From Quillaja saponaria (taxonomy: Eukaryota > Streptophyta > Magnoliopsida > Fabales > Quillajaceae), in NCBI GenBank assembly GCA_029379385.1, contig CM055617.1:2542001-2606000 (forward strand): 64,000 bases of DNA. Direction: 5' to 3'. The notes below the pieces were generated by a model. That model had not been told where the DNA came from and made no database searches. It saw nothing but the letters and a program-made list of their open reading frames with translations. Shown one piece after another: positions 1 to 17,790 of the stretch. The position numbers were made by a program, and so were the translations under genes. Numbering within the stretch: the stretch's first letter is position 1; each line of letters begins with the position of its first letter.

Positions 1-872
1 CAAAGATCTCACTAGCTTAGAGCATTCTGTAACTGTATACTCATAACCTTGAACAGGAAACACTTGAAACCTCCGAACGGACCTCCGATGCCCAAAGAAG
101 CTACCTTTATTGTACACTAAATGAAATCCATTGATCCTAGAAATAACAGGGAAAAACCGGGGCCAAACGAATTATGATCTTGATTCTCCAAGCATCATTT
201 TTTAAAAGGTTTTCCCAGGAATACCAAGGGAAACTATATTTCAGATGGAGTGCAGATATCAGTGATTTCTGTTCATTTGAATGATAGTAAACCTTCAACA
301 AGAAATTTTTTTTGAAACCTTCCTAATGGACCTCAGGTGCCAAAAGAATGTAATGGAACCAGTCGGTTCTAGAAACAACAGGAAACAAACGTGCCAAGAG
401 GATTATAATCCTGATTCTCGAAGGATCATCTTTTAACAGATTTTCCCAGGAATACCTAGGGAATATATCTTTCAGATAGAGTGTCCATATTAGTGTTTAT
501 GTTCATTTGAATGGTAGTAAACAGGGAGGGGTAAAACATAGCTACTGCATTTTTGTACTGCAAATCTGCAATGTGAGTGATTTAGAACCACAATAGCTTT
601 TATTAAACAAAAACCACATGAAACCAAGAGAATGACTTCCTTGATCACATATGGCACTGAGAGTCTCCTCTTGGTGAATGATTATCTGGACAATTGATAG
701 AGTGCATGCAGATACTCAGTCAAATAATCCTATTAATGTATCTTTAAGTGACACGTTAAATGCATTTTGCACAACTCAGGAAGAAATGTACAGCAAGTGA
801 AGGAGGAAGCACAATATTCCAGACTGCCATATTATAAAACCTGATCATATTAAATTCAGATTCTGGCCTCAC
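1..872. other. Intron or downstream part of PHS1 gene, no exon seen
   Basis: This stretch lies downstream (minus strand) of the last visible PHS1 exon. I looked for the next conserved PHS1 segment, which in the family follows directly as a Tyr-Val-His-Gly motif, and did not find it, so the next exon probably lies left of the window. The stretch includes a diverged tandem repeat, listed separately. Confidence 0.5.
60..540. repeat. Diverged two-copy tandem repeat, period about 240 bp
   Basis: Two blocks share the same ordered landmarks: TTTGAAACCT-like start, GGACCTC, GTGCCAAAAGAA-like, TTTTCCCAGGAATACC, then GTTCATTTGAATG-TAGTAAAC. The first runs from about 60 to 300 and the second from about 305 to 540. 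They differ by many substitutions and small indels. This looks like an old local duplication in an intron of PHS1, with no coding content seen. Confidence 0.65.
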
Positions 873-2996
873 CTCATAAAAGAGAGGCAGCGGCTAAGCT
901 CAAGTGCTTCTAAAAGTTCAAAACATGTCACTTCACCAATGTCATCTCCTTCTGAATTTGCAACATTTCTAGCTTTCTCCGCAGCTTCCTTTATGTGAAG
1001 CCACTCTGGGCTGGTATTGTGAATGACTCTGGCCTGCATTGTTCCCAAAGTCCAACTTGTCAAAAAAATTGATGACAGAATAGATCTGGGATAAGTGCAC
1101 CCTAACAGCCTTGGTGGCATATATGGAGAATGTGTTATGGACTAAAAATATGTGAAACCTGTGGGGTTCGAACTCCTAACCACTTGGCAAATTCATAACC
1201 AAGTCGTTCAGATTGTGTTGCCATTCTCGACGATGAGATCTTTATAACTGCTGCAGCCTCCTTTGGCAAAGTATCATCGTTCCCAAGGCAATTGAAGAAA
1301 GCAAAGAAGACTACTCCCCCAGAATTCACAGTTACCTACATGCACACAACTGAAGAGAAATTGAGACAGCAGATAAGAAATAAATAAAAAATGATTTTTC
1401 CAATATGGTATTGAGAAAGAAATATCAAAAGCTTCCATTAGATATTGTACAGACATAAAAGGCGATGCAGTTAAAACATACAGAAAATAAAAGAAAGTGA
1501 CAGAAGAGCCTGTTTTTTCTATTCTTTAGGCTTAGAGTTTATAGAATTAATCACGTCAAAACTGTGTAGTAACTAAATTGACCTGTGTCTATGTCTATAA
1601 TGAAGTATAAAAAACATCAATGGTTAGGCATATTCATTTCACAAATCATGAAAATGCTGACACAATTTTGGAGAAGCATAAAATTTGTCTTTATAACTAA
1701 TTAAACTAAATCACGAACCTCAAGGGCTCTGTTCATTTCATCCTCAGAATGTTCCATGCTGATACTATGTTCAGTGTGATGCAGTGACGAAAGCCTGTCC
1801 CAAGAAAAAGAGCTTGACTCGATGTCCAACATAGCAGCCTTACCAAGCCTTTCCCACAAACTGATTTCTGTGGTTGGAGCAGGAGGTGAATCACATGTTG
1901 CATCCTCAACTGATTCTCCTGCACTGGATGGCAATTACAGTTACTACTGGCAGCTAAATCAATTGTTTCTTAAGTCTTCAGTACATTTAAATGCACATAG
2001 GGATATTGGTATGCGACTTCACTTTCAGTCCAACCATATGATAGTAGCACCTATTCACATAGTAATGCTGTGTTAATTAAAATCCTACAGTTTTTTGGAG
2101 GCGGAGGAGGTTGCACAATGAGGTCTAATAGTAGTTAGCTAATACTAAAATAGATACATAACAAGAAAATTTCAAAAGTGAAAGGACATATAAGTATATG
2201 TCTTTTACATTGATTCTGAAATGGAAGTGGCCAGAATGGTTACTGTAAATAAATACCCGTGAAGGAAATTAGTCAAAATTCAAAGCTGTACGCTAATATT
2301 TATAACAAAAAGAAAATAAAAAGAGAGAGAGAAACCTAGAAGGCATAGTATCATGCAGACCAGTGGGGCGGTGGGGAAAGCCAGAGGAGCGATATTTGGC
2401 ACTGCGTTTACGAACCAATTCCAGCCATTGCGTGAACCTAAACGCAGGCCCTGACGTGATGTCTCCCAACATATACAAAACCTGCATTACTCAATTCCAA
2501 TAGAAAAATGCAAACTTTCACAATATAGCAATTGCATTTTGGACAATCTAATTAACTGTCAGATGGGAAATGGAAGTTGGTGGATTTGAGTGAGAGACAG
2601 ACCCGGGAGGCGACGGTAAGTGGCAATGGAGCCTCAGGCTCGTAGGATCCAAGGTCTAACTCCTTCTATTCGTCTTTACTCTGCAATTCCCACATATAAC
2701 CAAAAGCAGAAGATAACAAGAAAAATGTAAATAAATGGAAAAGCCCAATGAATATCTGAGTAAATGTGATCAAAGGACAGATCCAGATGGGCAAACTAAA
2801 TATGAAATTTTACGACTACAAATTTTAATTCTAGATTAAGGGTATAAATATATATACACAGCAATGGGTGTAATCATTTCCTTTTCTTTTTCGTGAAAAG
2901 AAAAAATGACAAAGGGTGGGAAAGGGAGTATGTGAAAACCTGGAATTGGAAGAAGTTGACGAATGCAGTGTCCTGCCGCTTTTGTTCTTTTGCCAT
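873..2996 (-). CDS. PHS1: PHS1-type dual-specificity phosphatase, N-terminal part (partial)
   Basis: In Arabidopsis, PHS1 (PROPYZAMIDE-HYPERSENSITIVE 1) combines an actin-fragmin-kinase-like domain with a dual-specificity phosphatase domain and acts on cortical microtubules. Only the N-terminal region is here; the phosphatase domain lies off the left edge. Exons on the minus strand, in gene order: 2996-2940 (tentative), 2665-2603, 2481-2336, 1923-1719, 1335-1159 and 1033-873. Key strings are PLPLTVASRVLYMLGDITSG across the first firm junction, SGFPHRP, EISLWERLGKA, FSWDRLSSLHHTEHS, VIKISSSRMATQSERLGYEF and ARVIHNTSPEW. Reading phase is continuous across the firm junctions. The first exon is weak: the ATG at 2996 opens MAKEQKRQDTAF, loosely like the Arabidopsis N-terminus. 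It joins at an unusual TAG acceptor, because the stronger CAG acceptor at 2681-2683 would put an in-frame TAG at 2666-2668. Confidence 0.85.
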
Positions 2997-4220
2997 TTGG
3001 TACAAATTTCTTTTCTTTTTGCACGGAATGGCAAAGTTTTGCTTTTTTAAGAATGGGATTATGATTTATGCTGGTGCAGCTGAGTTTTGAGCTCGGCTCA
3101 GCTCACTTTAGACAAGTTCTAACTCGTCTCAGGCTCGCGAGCTTAAGCTTGTTAAGGGCTCTCGAAAATTTGTAGGCAAGGAGAGTTAAACCAAGACTAC
3201 TTAGTGAGTATTTGTGTAAATTATCCATTAAACTAAGAAACAATTCATGTTAGTTTTTTTGTATATAAATAGATTTATTATAAATGTATATATAAATAAT
3301 AAAAAATTTATTAAATAATATTAAACGAGCTAGCTCACAAGTTCACGAGTCGAGCTTTGAAAAGATTGAGCTCGACTCGTTTTTACTAAACGAGCTTAAA
3401 ATAAAGCTTAAGGTCGACTAGATTTTTTAAATGAGCCGAGCTTGATCCGAGCTCTTAATGAGTAGTTCACGAGCTAGCTCAGCTCATTGTCACCCCTAAT
3501 GCTATACAGTTGTAGCTTAGTGAGAGATTTTGGCGATTTTTCAGGGTTTTAGCGGCAAGCTCGTACACAGATTTGAGATTGGATTTTGGAGCAAGAAACA
3601 GAGGAGTGAGACAGAGCTCTACTATACAACAACTAGTGCTGCTACTGTCTACTGTGGAGTGAGTCTCCTTCTAATCAAAAAACCTCTGCTTTGGGAATTA
3701 AAATGAGAAAAATGGAAGCAAGTGGGTCACTTGCGAATAGAATACAAAAAATTTCGGTTGAAAATGTCAGTTTTTATTTATTTATTTTTGAAGTGCTATA
3801 AGTATAAGTTATTTGCATTTTGCACTACTCAAAATCATACCATTTAATATTATTGCGTGAGAGCAGTATTATTTTTGTATTAATCTTTTTGCAAGTGATG
3901 AAAGTAAACATTTTAGTTCAGATATTGTCTATTATTTTGTAACCGTCACTTTTTGATAGTTAACATTCTCATTCATCAACTTTGGTGGGGCTTAGACAGC
4001 AAAGAGAACCCAGTTTCACATTCTAAGGACAACTTCTATACAAGAATTTCTCTAACCCATAGATTCATTACAATGAACTCACAACCAAGTAACAACACAA
4101 ATAACAAATAAACCCTTCCCCTTTTCCTTCGGCAAAGACTAGAACATTCCTTTTGTAATCATGTTTCAAATGGAAGGCTTACTTACAATATCAATTTCAT
4201 CATTAAGGACACAGACGATG
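2997..4220. other. PHS1 upstream region / SCPL45 downstream region
   Basis: This spacer lies between two minus-strand genes. It contains the end of the carboxypeptidase 3' UTR and a pyrimidine-rich stretch at 3540-3660 (minus strand) that resembles a plant 5' leader of PHS1. A GAGCTC-rich repeat, listed separately, sits between that leader and the PHS1 coding exons. No further gene was seen. Confidence 0.45.
3088..3499. repeat. GAGCTC-rich dispersed repeat, hAT-MITE-like
   Basis: Both ends are full of GAGCTCGGCTCAGCTC-type motifs in inverted orientation around an AT-rich core, and the right end finishes in TCACCCCTA. Reversed, that is TAGGGGTGA, a terminus common in plant hAT-type miniature elements. 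The left terminal TAGGGGTG is not evident, so the element is degenerate or its left limit is misplaced. No open reading frame is supported. Family assignment is from general knowledge. Confidence 0.5.
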
Positions 4221-10030
<5,810 letters not shown>

Positions 10031-13000
10031 TTAATCATCAGCAACAGCAGCAGCCGGAGGCTGATCAATTTCTTTCCGGGATGTTTCCCAAAGTTGCTGT
10101 TCTATACCCAGCTTCCTCAACTCCAACAATCCTCGCTCAACTATGATGAAGCACAACGAGTGAGCTATATCTCTACTTACAAGTTCGTTATACAATTGAC
10201 TAAATATAGAATTATAATCTGTATCTGTCTAACACCAACAATGTGTTTGCATATTACTATTATTCATAATTAACAAACGGCTAGTATATTACTCCTACTC
10301 CAGACTAAATGCAATGATATGAATTTTCCCCAATTGCAGCTGAATTTAAACAAATTATAAATACCAGCATGGGGAAAACACCAAAAGGATATGAGAACTT
10401 TAGCAAACAACCTATAAAACACATCATTTGTACAACGTGAAACCTAAGTTTCACTGGCCTAACTGGCTAGAAGTAGAACCATCCAAAACGTACCTACTAA
10501 TAGCAAGTAGCAACACACAGACTTGTCATTTATCATAAAAAAACAAAATCTTGACGTACTTATTAGAAAGTATCTAGAGTGATAGTATTGAAAAGCATTT
10601 ATTAAAACTACCTTACTACCTAGAGTCATTGAACCAAAAAAGGACACGTGGAAGAAGCTGTTAATCAGACCACCTCTTTACAGTTTACACATCTATAAAT
10701 TGGATTCTGATACCTGAATGGATAGTCAAACTTTAGGACAGACATGCAAGAAAATAGGTGAGGCATCTGATTTGAAAAACTTCATTTGCATGTGTTGATA
10801 CTTGATAATAGCCCATTCAATTGTTACCTTGAGAGAAAAACTTATGCATTCCCTTATATACTAGTTTGACAACATGGCATCAGATATGTCAACTGATGCA
10901 TCATTCAGAACAACTTTCCACTAAAGATTATGTCCATGCATAGAGAACCTCATTGTTAAAAGGTTTTTCTATTCAACGTGCAACCAAAACTAAGTTTAAA
11001 CTAAGTAACAATCTAAGTATCTAACACGAGATGTTAGTCCTCCTATAGTTTTGGAGGCTAATCACTTTGAACTTCAGCAAGTATTTACTCTCCAAAACCT
11101 GAAAAAGATGATGATAGAGTTACATAGCTTACCATCAACAGCATCATGCGAAGTTGGTGACTGTCCACTACGACTGATCCAAAATTGCAGCCGCTCTTCT
11201 GCAATATCGTCTTCCACACCATGAACTTCAGCTCTTCTCCAAAAATATGTTAGCCAAGCCTGAAAATATTGTTTAACCTATAAAAATTATGCCTCATCTG
11301 AATTTCCTAATGTTTATGGCTTTTTTCAACAGAAAAACCAAAAAGAAATTATATAAATGATATTCTTCCTAAGATCAAGAAATTTTATTGATGTCATGTT
11401 TTCATATATCTAAGGCCAGGACATGGCCCAAATTGAAAAAGTCTATGAGAACAATCAACTGACCTCTTTGAATAGAATATCTTCAGCCTCCTCTTCGCTT
11501 AATTCTGTAAAGAATAATAGAAAATTAGTTAGAGATTCAATGGATTAGGCACTAAACTCATAAACCAAGTAAGAATATCTATATGATGCAAGGACATAAA
11601 CTTAAAGGCTGCATTGCCTCGTGCATAAAGCCCATTTTCATGATGGAGGACACATAAATTGTTCTAACACCACTTCAATCGAAAGATCAAAACATGGAAT
11701 TAAATATCTCCTCAGTCCTCCCACTTAAACACATTTAAAAGGACCTGTGTATAAAACTCATGTTTAGGATTCATAATGGAAAACTAAAAACAAAGACAGT
11801 ACAAGTGAAAAAATCCTGAAATACGTGTAACTGATACTGTTTTGTTACTCTACAGGCTGGAATTTGTATAGTCTCAAACTCAGCATACTGAAACAAATAA
11901 GGGAACAGATATCTCACCGAATGCCTCAATAAACTTGGGATCACCAGGTGATTTGGAATCTGCAATTCAAAACATGGAGAGAAAGAAATATAAGCACCAT
12001 TGCAATTCATTTCAGGTTTCATTGACACCTACTTGCTGGATTCTATAAGTAGCCAGAATAACAGAATTCTAAGGAATTATCTCAAGACTGCATCAAAGGC
12101 AAAAAATATATGAATAAATAAACCTTCAATTAATCTAAATTTTCAACTCTTCAAGCAAGGGACAGCTCAGTATAATAATGCCAGCATAGTATCACATTCT
12201 GAGACTTTAGCCTGTAGGCTTGAGAACTTCAACACAGCTGTCAGCCTTTCACTTGAGGAGAGGCTAACATGTAAGAAGATATCAAGAGGTGCAGATTAAC
12301 AATAGAAAGGCCAGAGGAAAGCAGTATATTACGTAACCAAATTGATCACCGTATAAAAGGAAAAGAAAAATGGAGAAATGACATGAGATAATAAACGAAA
12401 ATACCTAAAACGGTCTGCCGAACCAAATTTGGGCGTCTGTGCTGGGCTAATGCAAGAATGACAGCGTCCTCAACCTAACATATTAATTACCAAAAAAAAA
12501 GTAAGTTAAAAGAATATAAATTATAAACAAAATACATGAGTACAAGGGTACAAGTTCTCAAAATCCATGTCTAAAAAGGTAAGATCTATCCAATTATGCT
12601 TTTTCTGTCTAGAATCTTCAGAGAAATGATGTGAGGAAAAAGAGGTAATTGAACAAACTTCCATTTAACAATACTAGCAACAAGGGAAAACCTTTAGAGA
12701 TGCTAATTCCCTCAAACCCATTTCAACTGAAAGCATACTCTCAATATTTCCTTCCCCTGTAAGATCACTTAGATCACGAACAAGTGTTCTCCTATCTGGA
12801 TCATTAGCACCTGCTCCATGTCATAAAATGAAAACAGGTCACTAGGTGCAAGAAACATAAGATCAGAGCAGAGCAGCACCACTTGCATTGACTTGTCTAA
12901 CAGAAGAAAGGCAGACCATCATATTGAAACAGAACTCTTCTATTTTGTGTCAGCTACGTTTGTTATGTTTACTTTCTATTAGCTTGTATAATAAAAAGAG

Positions 13001-16000
13001 ATACCATTACAATAAACAACAATGATCGAGTCTTTATGTAGGTAGTTTATTTCTAATATTTGGATCTCTTTAAATTAATTTCCCTCCATTAAATTTTCTC
13101 ATAAAAAATGCATTGAATTTTTTTTTAATTGACAGATTCTATAATGATATCTTGATATAGGCCATAACAATTTTGGATTAAAGGAGGCAAAGTGTACCAG
13201 TTCAACAATCAAAAATAACAAGAAAAATGTCAGTGCATTTCAATTCCATCTCCTCCAACAAGGGAACTTTTGGAATATAAAAATGGCACCATTACATATA
13301 TCAACAATCTGTATAAGGTTTTAACAGAAACTTAACTGAAACGTATTTTGTTAGGGTGACCTGTAAAATGATTTATATGTGATTATGGAAATGACAGGTG
13401 AGCTCAGTGAAGTTACGCAAAAACTCAAGGGACAATCAGTGAAATTCATTATAATATTTCCATAAGGTCAAATCTAATAAAAATGTTTACCTTTATTCCA
13501 AGATTCCTCCTTAGCCTTTTGTCCAGCAGAAACAACAACTTCAAATGGAAGAGGAGCTAAAGATGACCAATGCTCATACTTGGAGGCTGCTATATCCGCA
13601 CATATGCCTATAAAGGATGAGAAGATGCCAATGCATATATCAAATCTAAATACTCATACATAACATCCAAAGGGATTTTCACACATGCATAGAGATACAT
13701 CATCAAGTTCTATGAGTCACAGTTGCCTCATAGGCAGTCACTTTTAGTAAGAGCATGCATCCCCTTTCCTCTTTAAAGCCAGACAGCAGCAAGTTTATTA
13801 CCATGTTGTACAGAAAGACCCCAGTAGCGAGCCAGCCAACATCTCTTCAGTACAACTTCCTCCTTAAAGACAGATGTGGATATGAAGTTAGAGCAAGAAC
13901 AGATATTCATACTTCTCAATCAAATATCAAAACACAAACCATCTCTTCTTGAGTCAAAATCATCCTCTGCGTCATTGTACGAAGAGCGTTAGCTTCAGAT
14001 TCTGCTTCTCTGTGTTGTTCCACAGCTAATGAAGCCTCGTCTTTTAGGTTCTGATGTGAAGAGAAAAAAGCAAAAGATGAAAATTATAGTATAGATTAGA
14101 GAACTGCTGAACATTTTTTTTGGGGGGATGGGGGGAGGGGGGGGGGGGGGGGATTAGAGAATAGTTGATTGAGACCAGAATATATCTTTCCATGAAGGAC
14201 ACGCAAGCATGATCTGTCACAGAATTACCTTAATTTCTGAACGAAGGGCTGCAACTTCCTCATCTCTCCCATCCTTTGTTTCTTTTGCAGCCTTGAGAGC
14301 AGCCTGTGACAAAGAATACTGTCAAGTCTAAGAAAATCCATTGAAAAAAATCACCATCGAGGAGCCCATCTCAACATGCACATTGTGCATGCGTCACACC
14401 AAAATGATACAAATAAAACAGACAGTTTACAAACAAACAATAACCCGTCAATGACCTTGAAGTCTAATCACAACTCCACTGCTTTTAATAACAGGGGAAA
14501 AAAGTGAGGTTATGGCCTCAAAAAGCAACGAGTAAGTGTGCAACTTGAAACAAAGAATGAGACAGTGCTGGTAGCTTATAAGATATAGAAGATACAGCTC
14601 ATGTAATATTGTAATCTCAAATTCTTACAATCAAAGCAGATATGCAACAATTTTCATAGGCATGTATTCGTGTCTTCAATTAATTTATTCAGCATACCTC
14701 TCTTTGACGCAAAGCTGCTTCCTTCCTGAAGGTAAACCATACAAAAATCATTAACAGTGTGCTAGTCGAAGGAATGCTGGCACCCAAAGAAAAATGAAAT
14801 ATGGAAAAAAATTTACCTGCTCAACAATTTGGCTTCCAGGGATACACCTTCTCCAAGAGAAGCGACCTGCCAAAATGAAAAATGAATATAACCGGATAAA
14901 GCATATGACTTATAATGTATTACACAAGATTTTGACCACGCATAATTACTAGCGACTGCATGGTAAATATAATAATTATTTGAAATGTGGAACTGTTTCA
15001 CCAATTCTTCTAGGAGGATAAAACAATTTATGGTAAATAATTGTTCGGTAATATATTATCTCCTTATTTAGGATATTTAATATATTCATGTTGCAAGGAG
15101 ATAAAAAGGAGTTACCCCAGATGATAAGGAAAATAAAAGATGCTTAACTGTAATCAGAGATCAACACAAAAAATAGTGCAAAGATTCTACTTGTTCATTA
15201 GGTTACAGAAGTTCCAGTTAGATATAATGAGTACAGTTTACCTGTTTCTCAAGCTCCCTAGCTCTTGCCTCTGCTTCTTCTCGTATTTCTTCAGCAAGTC
15301 GTAGCTGCACACATACTCAGGCATAAATGGTCTATAATTACATCACTTAACATGGGCATAAAAAAAACACTACATTTTAGGTATCTGCTATCACACCTTG
15401 TCTAATACAATCTCATTCTCTTCATGTAGCATATCAAGCTGCAATTTTAGAGTATGTTAGCTTCAAGAGTTACATATTAAAATGTGAAAATTAGAAAACA
15501 ACTGGTATAACCCATATAACAGTTTCATAGATTTATTTTGTGATGGTAGAAATTGATGCATGTGAATGATTACTTCATCACGCAGTGCAGAAGCTTCATG
15601 CTGATCTCTAGTGTCTTTTAAATTAAGTGGTCCAATATCTGATGTAAACCTGATAACATGAAGTTCGAAACCATAACTAGAAGATAGTGGAGATAGCTGA
15701 ATATCACATCGATAATCCCCAAAACATTATCAAACAGATAGATTAATATTTTCAAGGGCAAAGTTAATTTTAAGGGAGATACGCCTGATAACTACAGCTG
15801 TAAACAATAACAATACTTACCTTGTGCCTCTATTTCGATGAGTAGGAGGATCAATTGGAGGTATGGCCATAGGAGTTTTAACTCTGCTTTTGCTGGGTGG
15901 CACCAATGTAGTTGAACGAACAGACCTTGATGGTCTTCCAGCTGATGTGGAACGAACTGCAGGAGCATTCTCTACAAAGTTCCGACCTAACTAATTAAAA

Positions 16001-16792
16001 GTCCAAAACTCTAATTAGCACATTAAGTAAACAGGTACCACCACATCAAGATAACCATAAAATTAACAAATCTGCATCTATATATATATATTGATTTGGA
16101 AAGCTTGATATAACACAACAAACTAGATCTCAAACACCAACCAAGACATCCAATTAAAAACAATAAATCATCAATATATTACTTCATTCCCACGCCCAGA
16201 ACTGTGATCTTTCTTCATCTTCCAATTCAGACAAACTCAGGTACATATAAAGCTTGCAAAATATTAAATCCCAGACCCGTACATAAACTTATAAATTTAA
16301 CATGCCTTAGCCATTTCCCTTTCTCCTGAAGTTAGAATATTATAACATAAATTCAGACAAATTTTCTTAGTATTAGATTGAAAACACGTTATAGAGAACA
16401 TGAGTTGTCAGAATTACCGCAGGAGACGGAGATCTATTCTGCCTGGTCATCGAAATTGGAGGGATGATACTACTACTATTACTGTTACTATTAACGTTGT
16501 TGGAATATGAAGATAGAGAAGAAGGAGGTGCACGACTGAATTGAAACCCGAGATCATCATCATTCTCTTCGTCATCAACCGTCTGAGATGCCATGACCTT
16601 AGCCAGTCGCTGGGCAGCTGCTTTGGCAGCTACATTTTGTGTCCGCTTTATGGTTGAGAGACCTGTGGATGAAGGTCCCAACCGAGGCTGAGGGTGAGCC
16701 GGCGACATCACCGGAGACAACGAACCAGTGCTGCTCGAATCTCCGCTCCACTGCCGCGAATATACTGGACTTGCAGGTCTCCTCCGATCCAT
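10031..16792 (-). CDS. SCD2: SCD2 coiled-coil protein (stomatal cytokinesis defective 2-like)
   Basis: In Arabidopsis SCD2 works with SCD1 in clathrin-linked trafficking, cytokinesis and cell expansion. Seventeen exons give 1677 nt, 558 residues: 16792-16418, 15990-15821, 15649-15574, 15438-15397, 15304-15242, 14866-14817, 14725-14698, 14303-14229, 14050-13940, 13862-13802, 13607-13491, 12810-12692, 12474-12405, 11959-11918, 11504-11464, 11259-11133 and 10140-10031. All junctions are GT-AG and phase-consistent. The protein opens [17 protein letters not shown], followed by a Ser/Pro-rich disordered region and [20 protein letters not shown], both hallmarks of the family. The middle (exons 4-9, strings such as [17 protein letters not shown]) is a Glu/Lys/Arg-rich coiled coil. 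A conserved C-terminal half follows ([60 protein letters not shown]). It ends in [10 protein letters not shown]. The start is fixed by the family N-terminus. Confidence 0.92.
14122..14152 (+). repeat. Poly-G tract in an SCD2 intron
   Basis: A run of Ts is followed by G6-AT-G6-A and then about 16 further Gs. It sits in the intron between exons 8 and 9 of the minus-strand SCD2 gene, so the transcript carries poly-C. The plus strand could form a G-quadruplex. The exact G count may be unreliable because homopolymers are prone to sequencing error. Confidence 0.75.
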
Positions 16793-17504
16793 TTCTTCCC
16801 TACGTATACGTGTACGTGTCTTAATTTCGTTAAGGTAAGACCAAGATTTTCTGGAAGCTAGATTTTCTCGAGAAAACCGAAGGAAAATCGGGAGAATTGA
16901 GGAGGTAGAGAAGGAGGATTGTTCGACTCTTCGCTGGTCCGAAATCAGACACGGTGAGTATATGGGTTGAAAATAATTAGTTGCCAGGATAAAACGGCGC
17001 CGCTGCAGTAGTCCAGTTCGCGGGAGAGAACGAGTAAAAAAATGTGATGACGTGTTAGGCTGCAAAGATTAGTTGGCACAACATAAAAAACACTAAAAGG
17101 ACATCCGAGGTAGCTTGGACCACATTCCAAATAACAATACTACATTTTATTTTATTTTTTTAGATCTAAAGTGCCGTATAAAAAATTTCTTTAATGAGTA
17201 ATACAAAAATGTCAATTTTTCCAACACAAATTTTAATGTAAACTATTGAGTTTTAAATTTGTAACATTTATAATCTATTAAAGATCTCTGAAAGGACTAT
17301 TAAAAGATTTTATTTACCAATCATCTCATCTAACTCAAATTTATTTTATTTTTTACCTTAAATTAAAAAGAACTCTAATTATCTTAAAATTATACAGTAG
17401 TTTATAACTTAATTTGTATACAAGATTTTTTCTTCAAGTTGAAAATAAATTTTCATTTTTAGGTCATATGAGTTATAGTAATATGTTGGCTTGATCATCA
17501 ACTT
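16793..17504. other. SCD2 leader and promoter region
   Basis: This covers the SCD2 5' UTR, GC-richer close to the gene up to about 17040, followed by strongly AT-rich DNA. Frames in the leader on the minus strand extend upstream of the SCD2 ATG without family support. No clear TATA box was assigned. Nothing else was recognised before the tRNA-like gene. Confidence 0.45.
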
Positions 17505-17574
17505 GTCATTGTAGTATAGTGGTGAGTATTCTGCCTGTCACGCGGGTGACTAGGTTTGATCCCCGGCAACGGCG
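17505..17574 (+). tRNA. tRNA-Asp (GTC), degenerate, possibly a pseudogene
   Basis: The sequence follows plant tRNA-Asp closely. It has a GTAGTATAGTGGT D-arm (A-box region), anticodon loop CTGTCAC with anticodon GTC at 17537-17539, GCGGG on the 3' side of the anticodon stem, and the 3' half GATCCCCGGCAACGGCG. Departures from the usual gene are a G-to-A change at position 4 that mismatches the acceptor stem, one base missing near the 5' side of the anticodon stem, and a damaged T-stem 5' side (TAGG where CCGGG is usual, one base shorter), with TTTGATC replacing TTCGATC. Length is 70 nt rather than 72. A T-rich run follows (17582-17588), as a pol III terminator would. I would not assume it is functional. 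Confidence 0.65.
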
Positions 17575-17790
17575 TTAAAATTTTTTCCCTTACTGGTCTT
17601 TGCTCATTACTCCACAACTCCAAAATAATTTATAGGTCTCGTACATAAAAGAAAATTGAAAATTATAAAAAAAACCAACTTGCTTCCTAGGCAAAACACA
17701 CTGCAAGACCTCAACCCTTAAGGCTTAAATTACTTATAATCTTCACTCAGAGTTACACAATTTCTGCTGAGCTTAGCCCCAGGTTGACTC

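Noticed and set aside
1140..1175. GGGGTTCGAACTCC on the plus strand, like a tRNA T-arm
   Set aside because: It lies within PHS1 exon 4 coding sequence and has no other tRNA arms around it.
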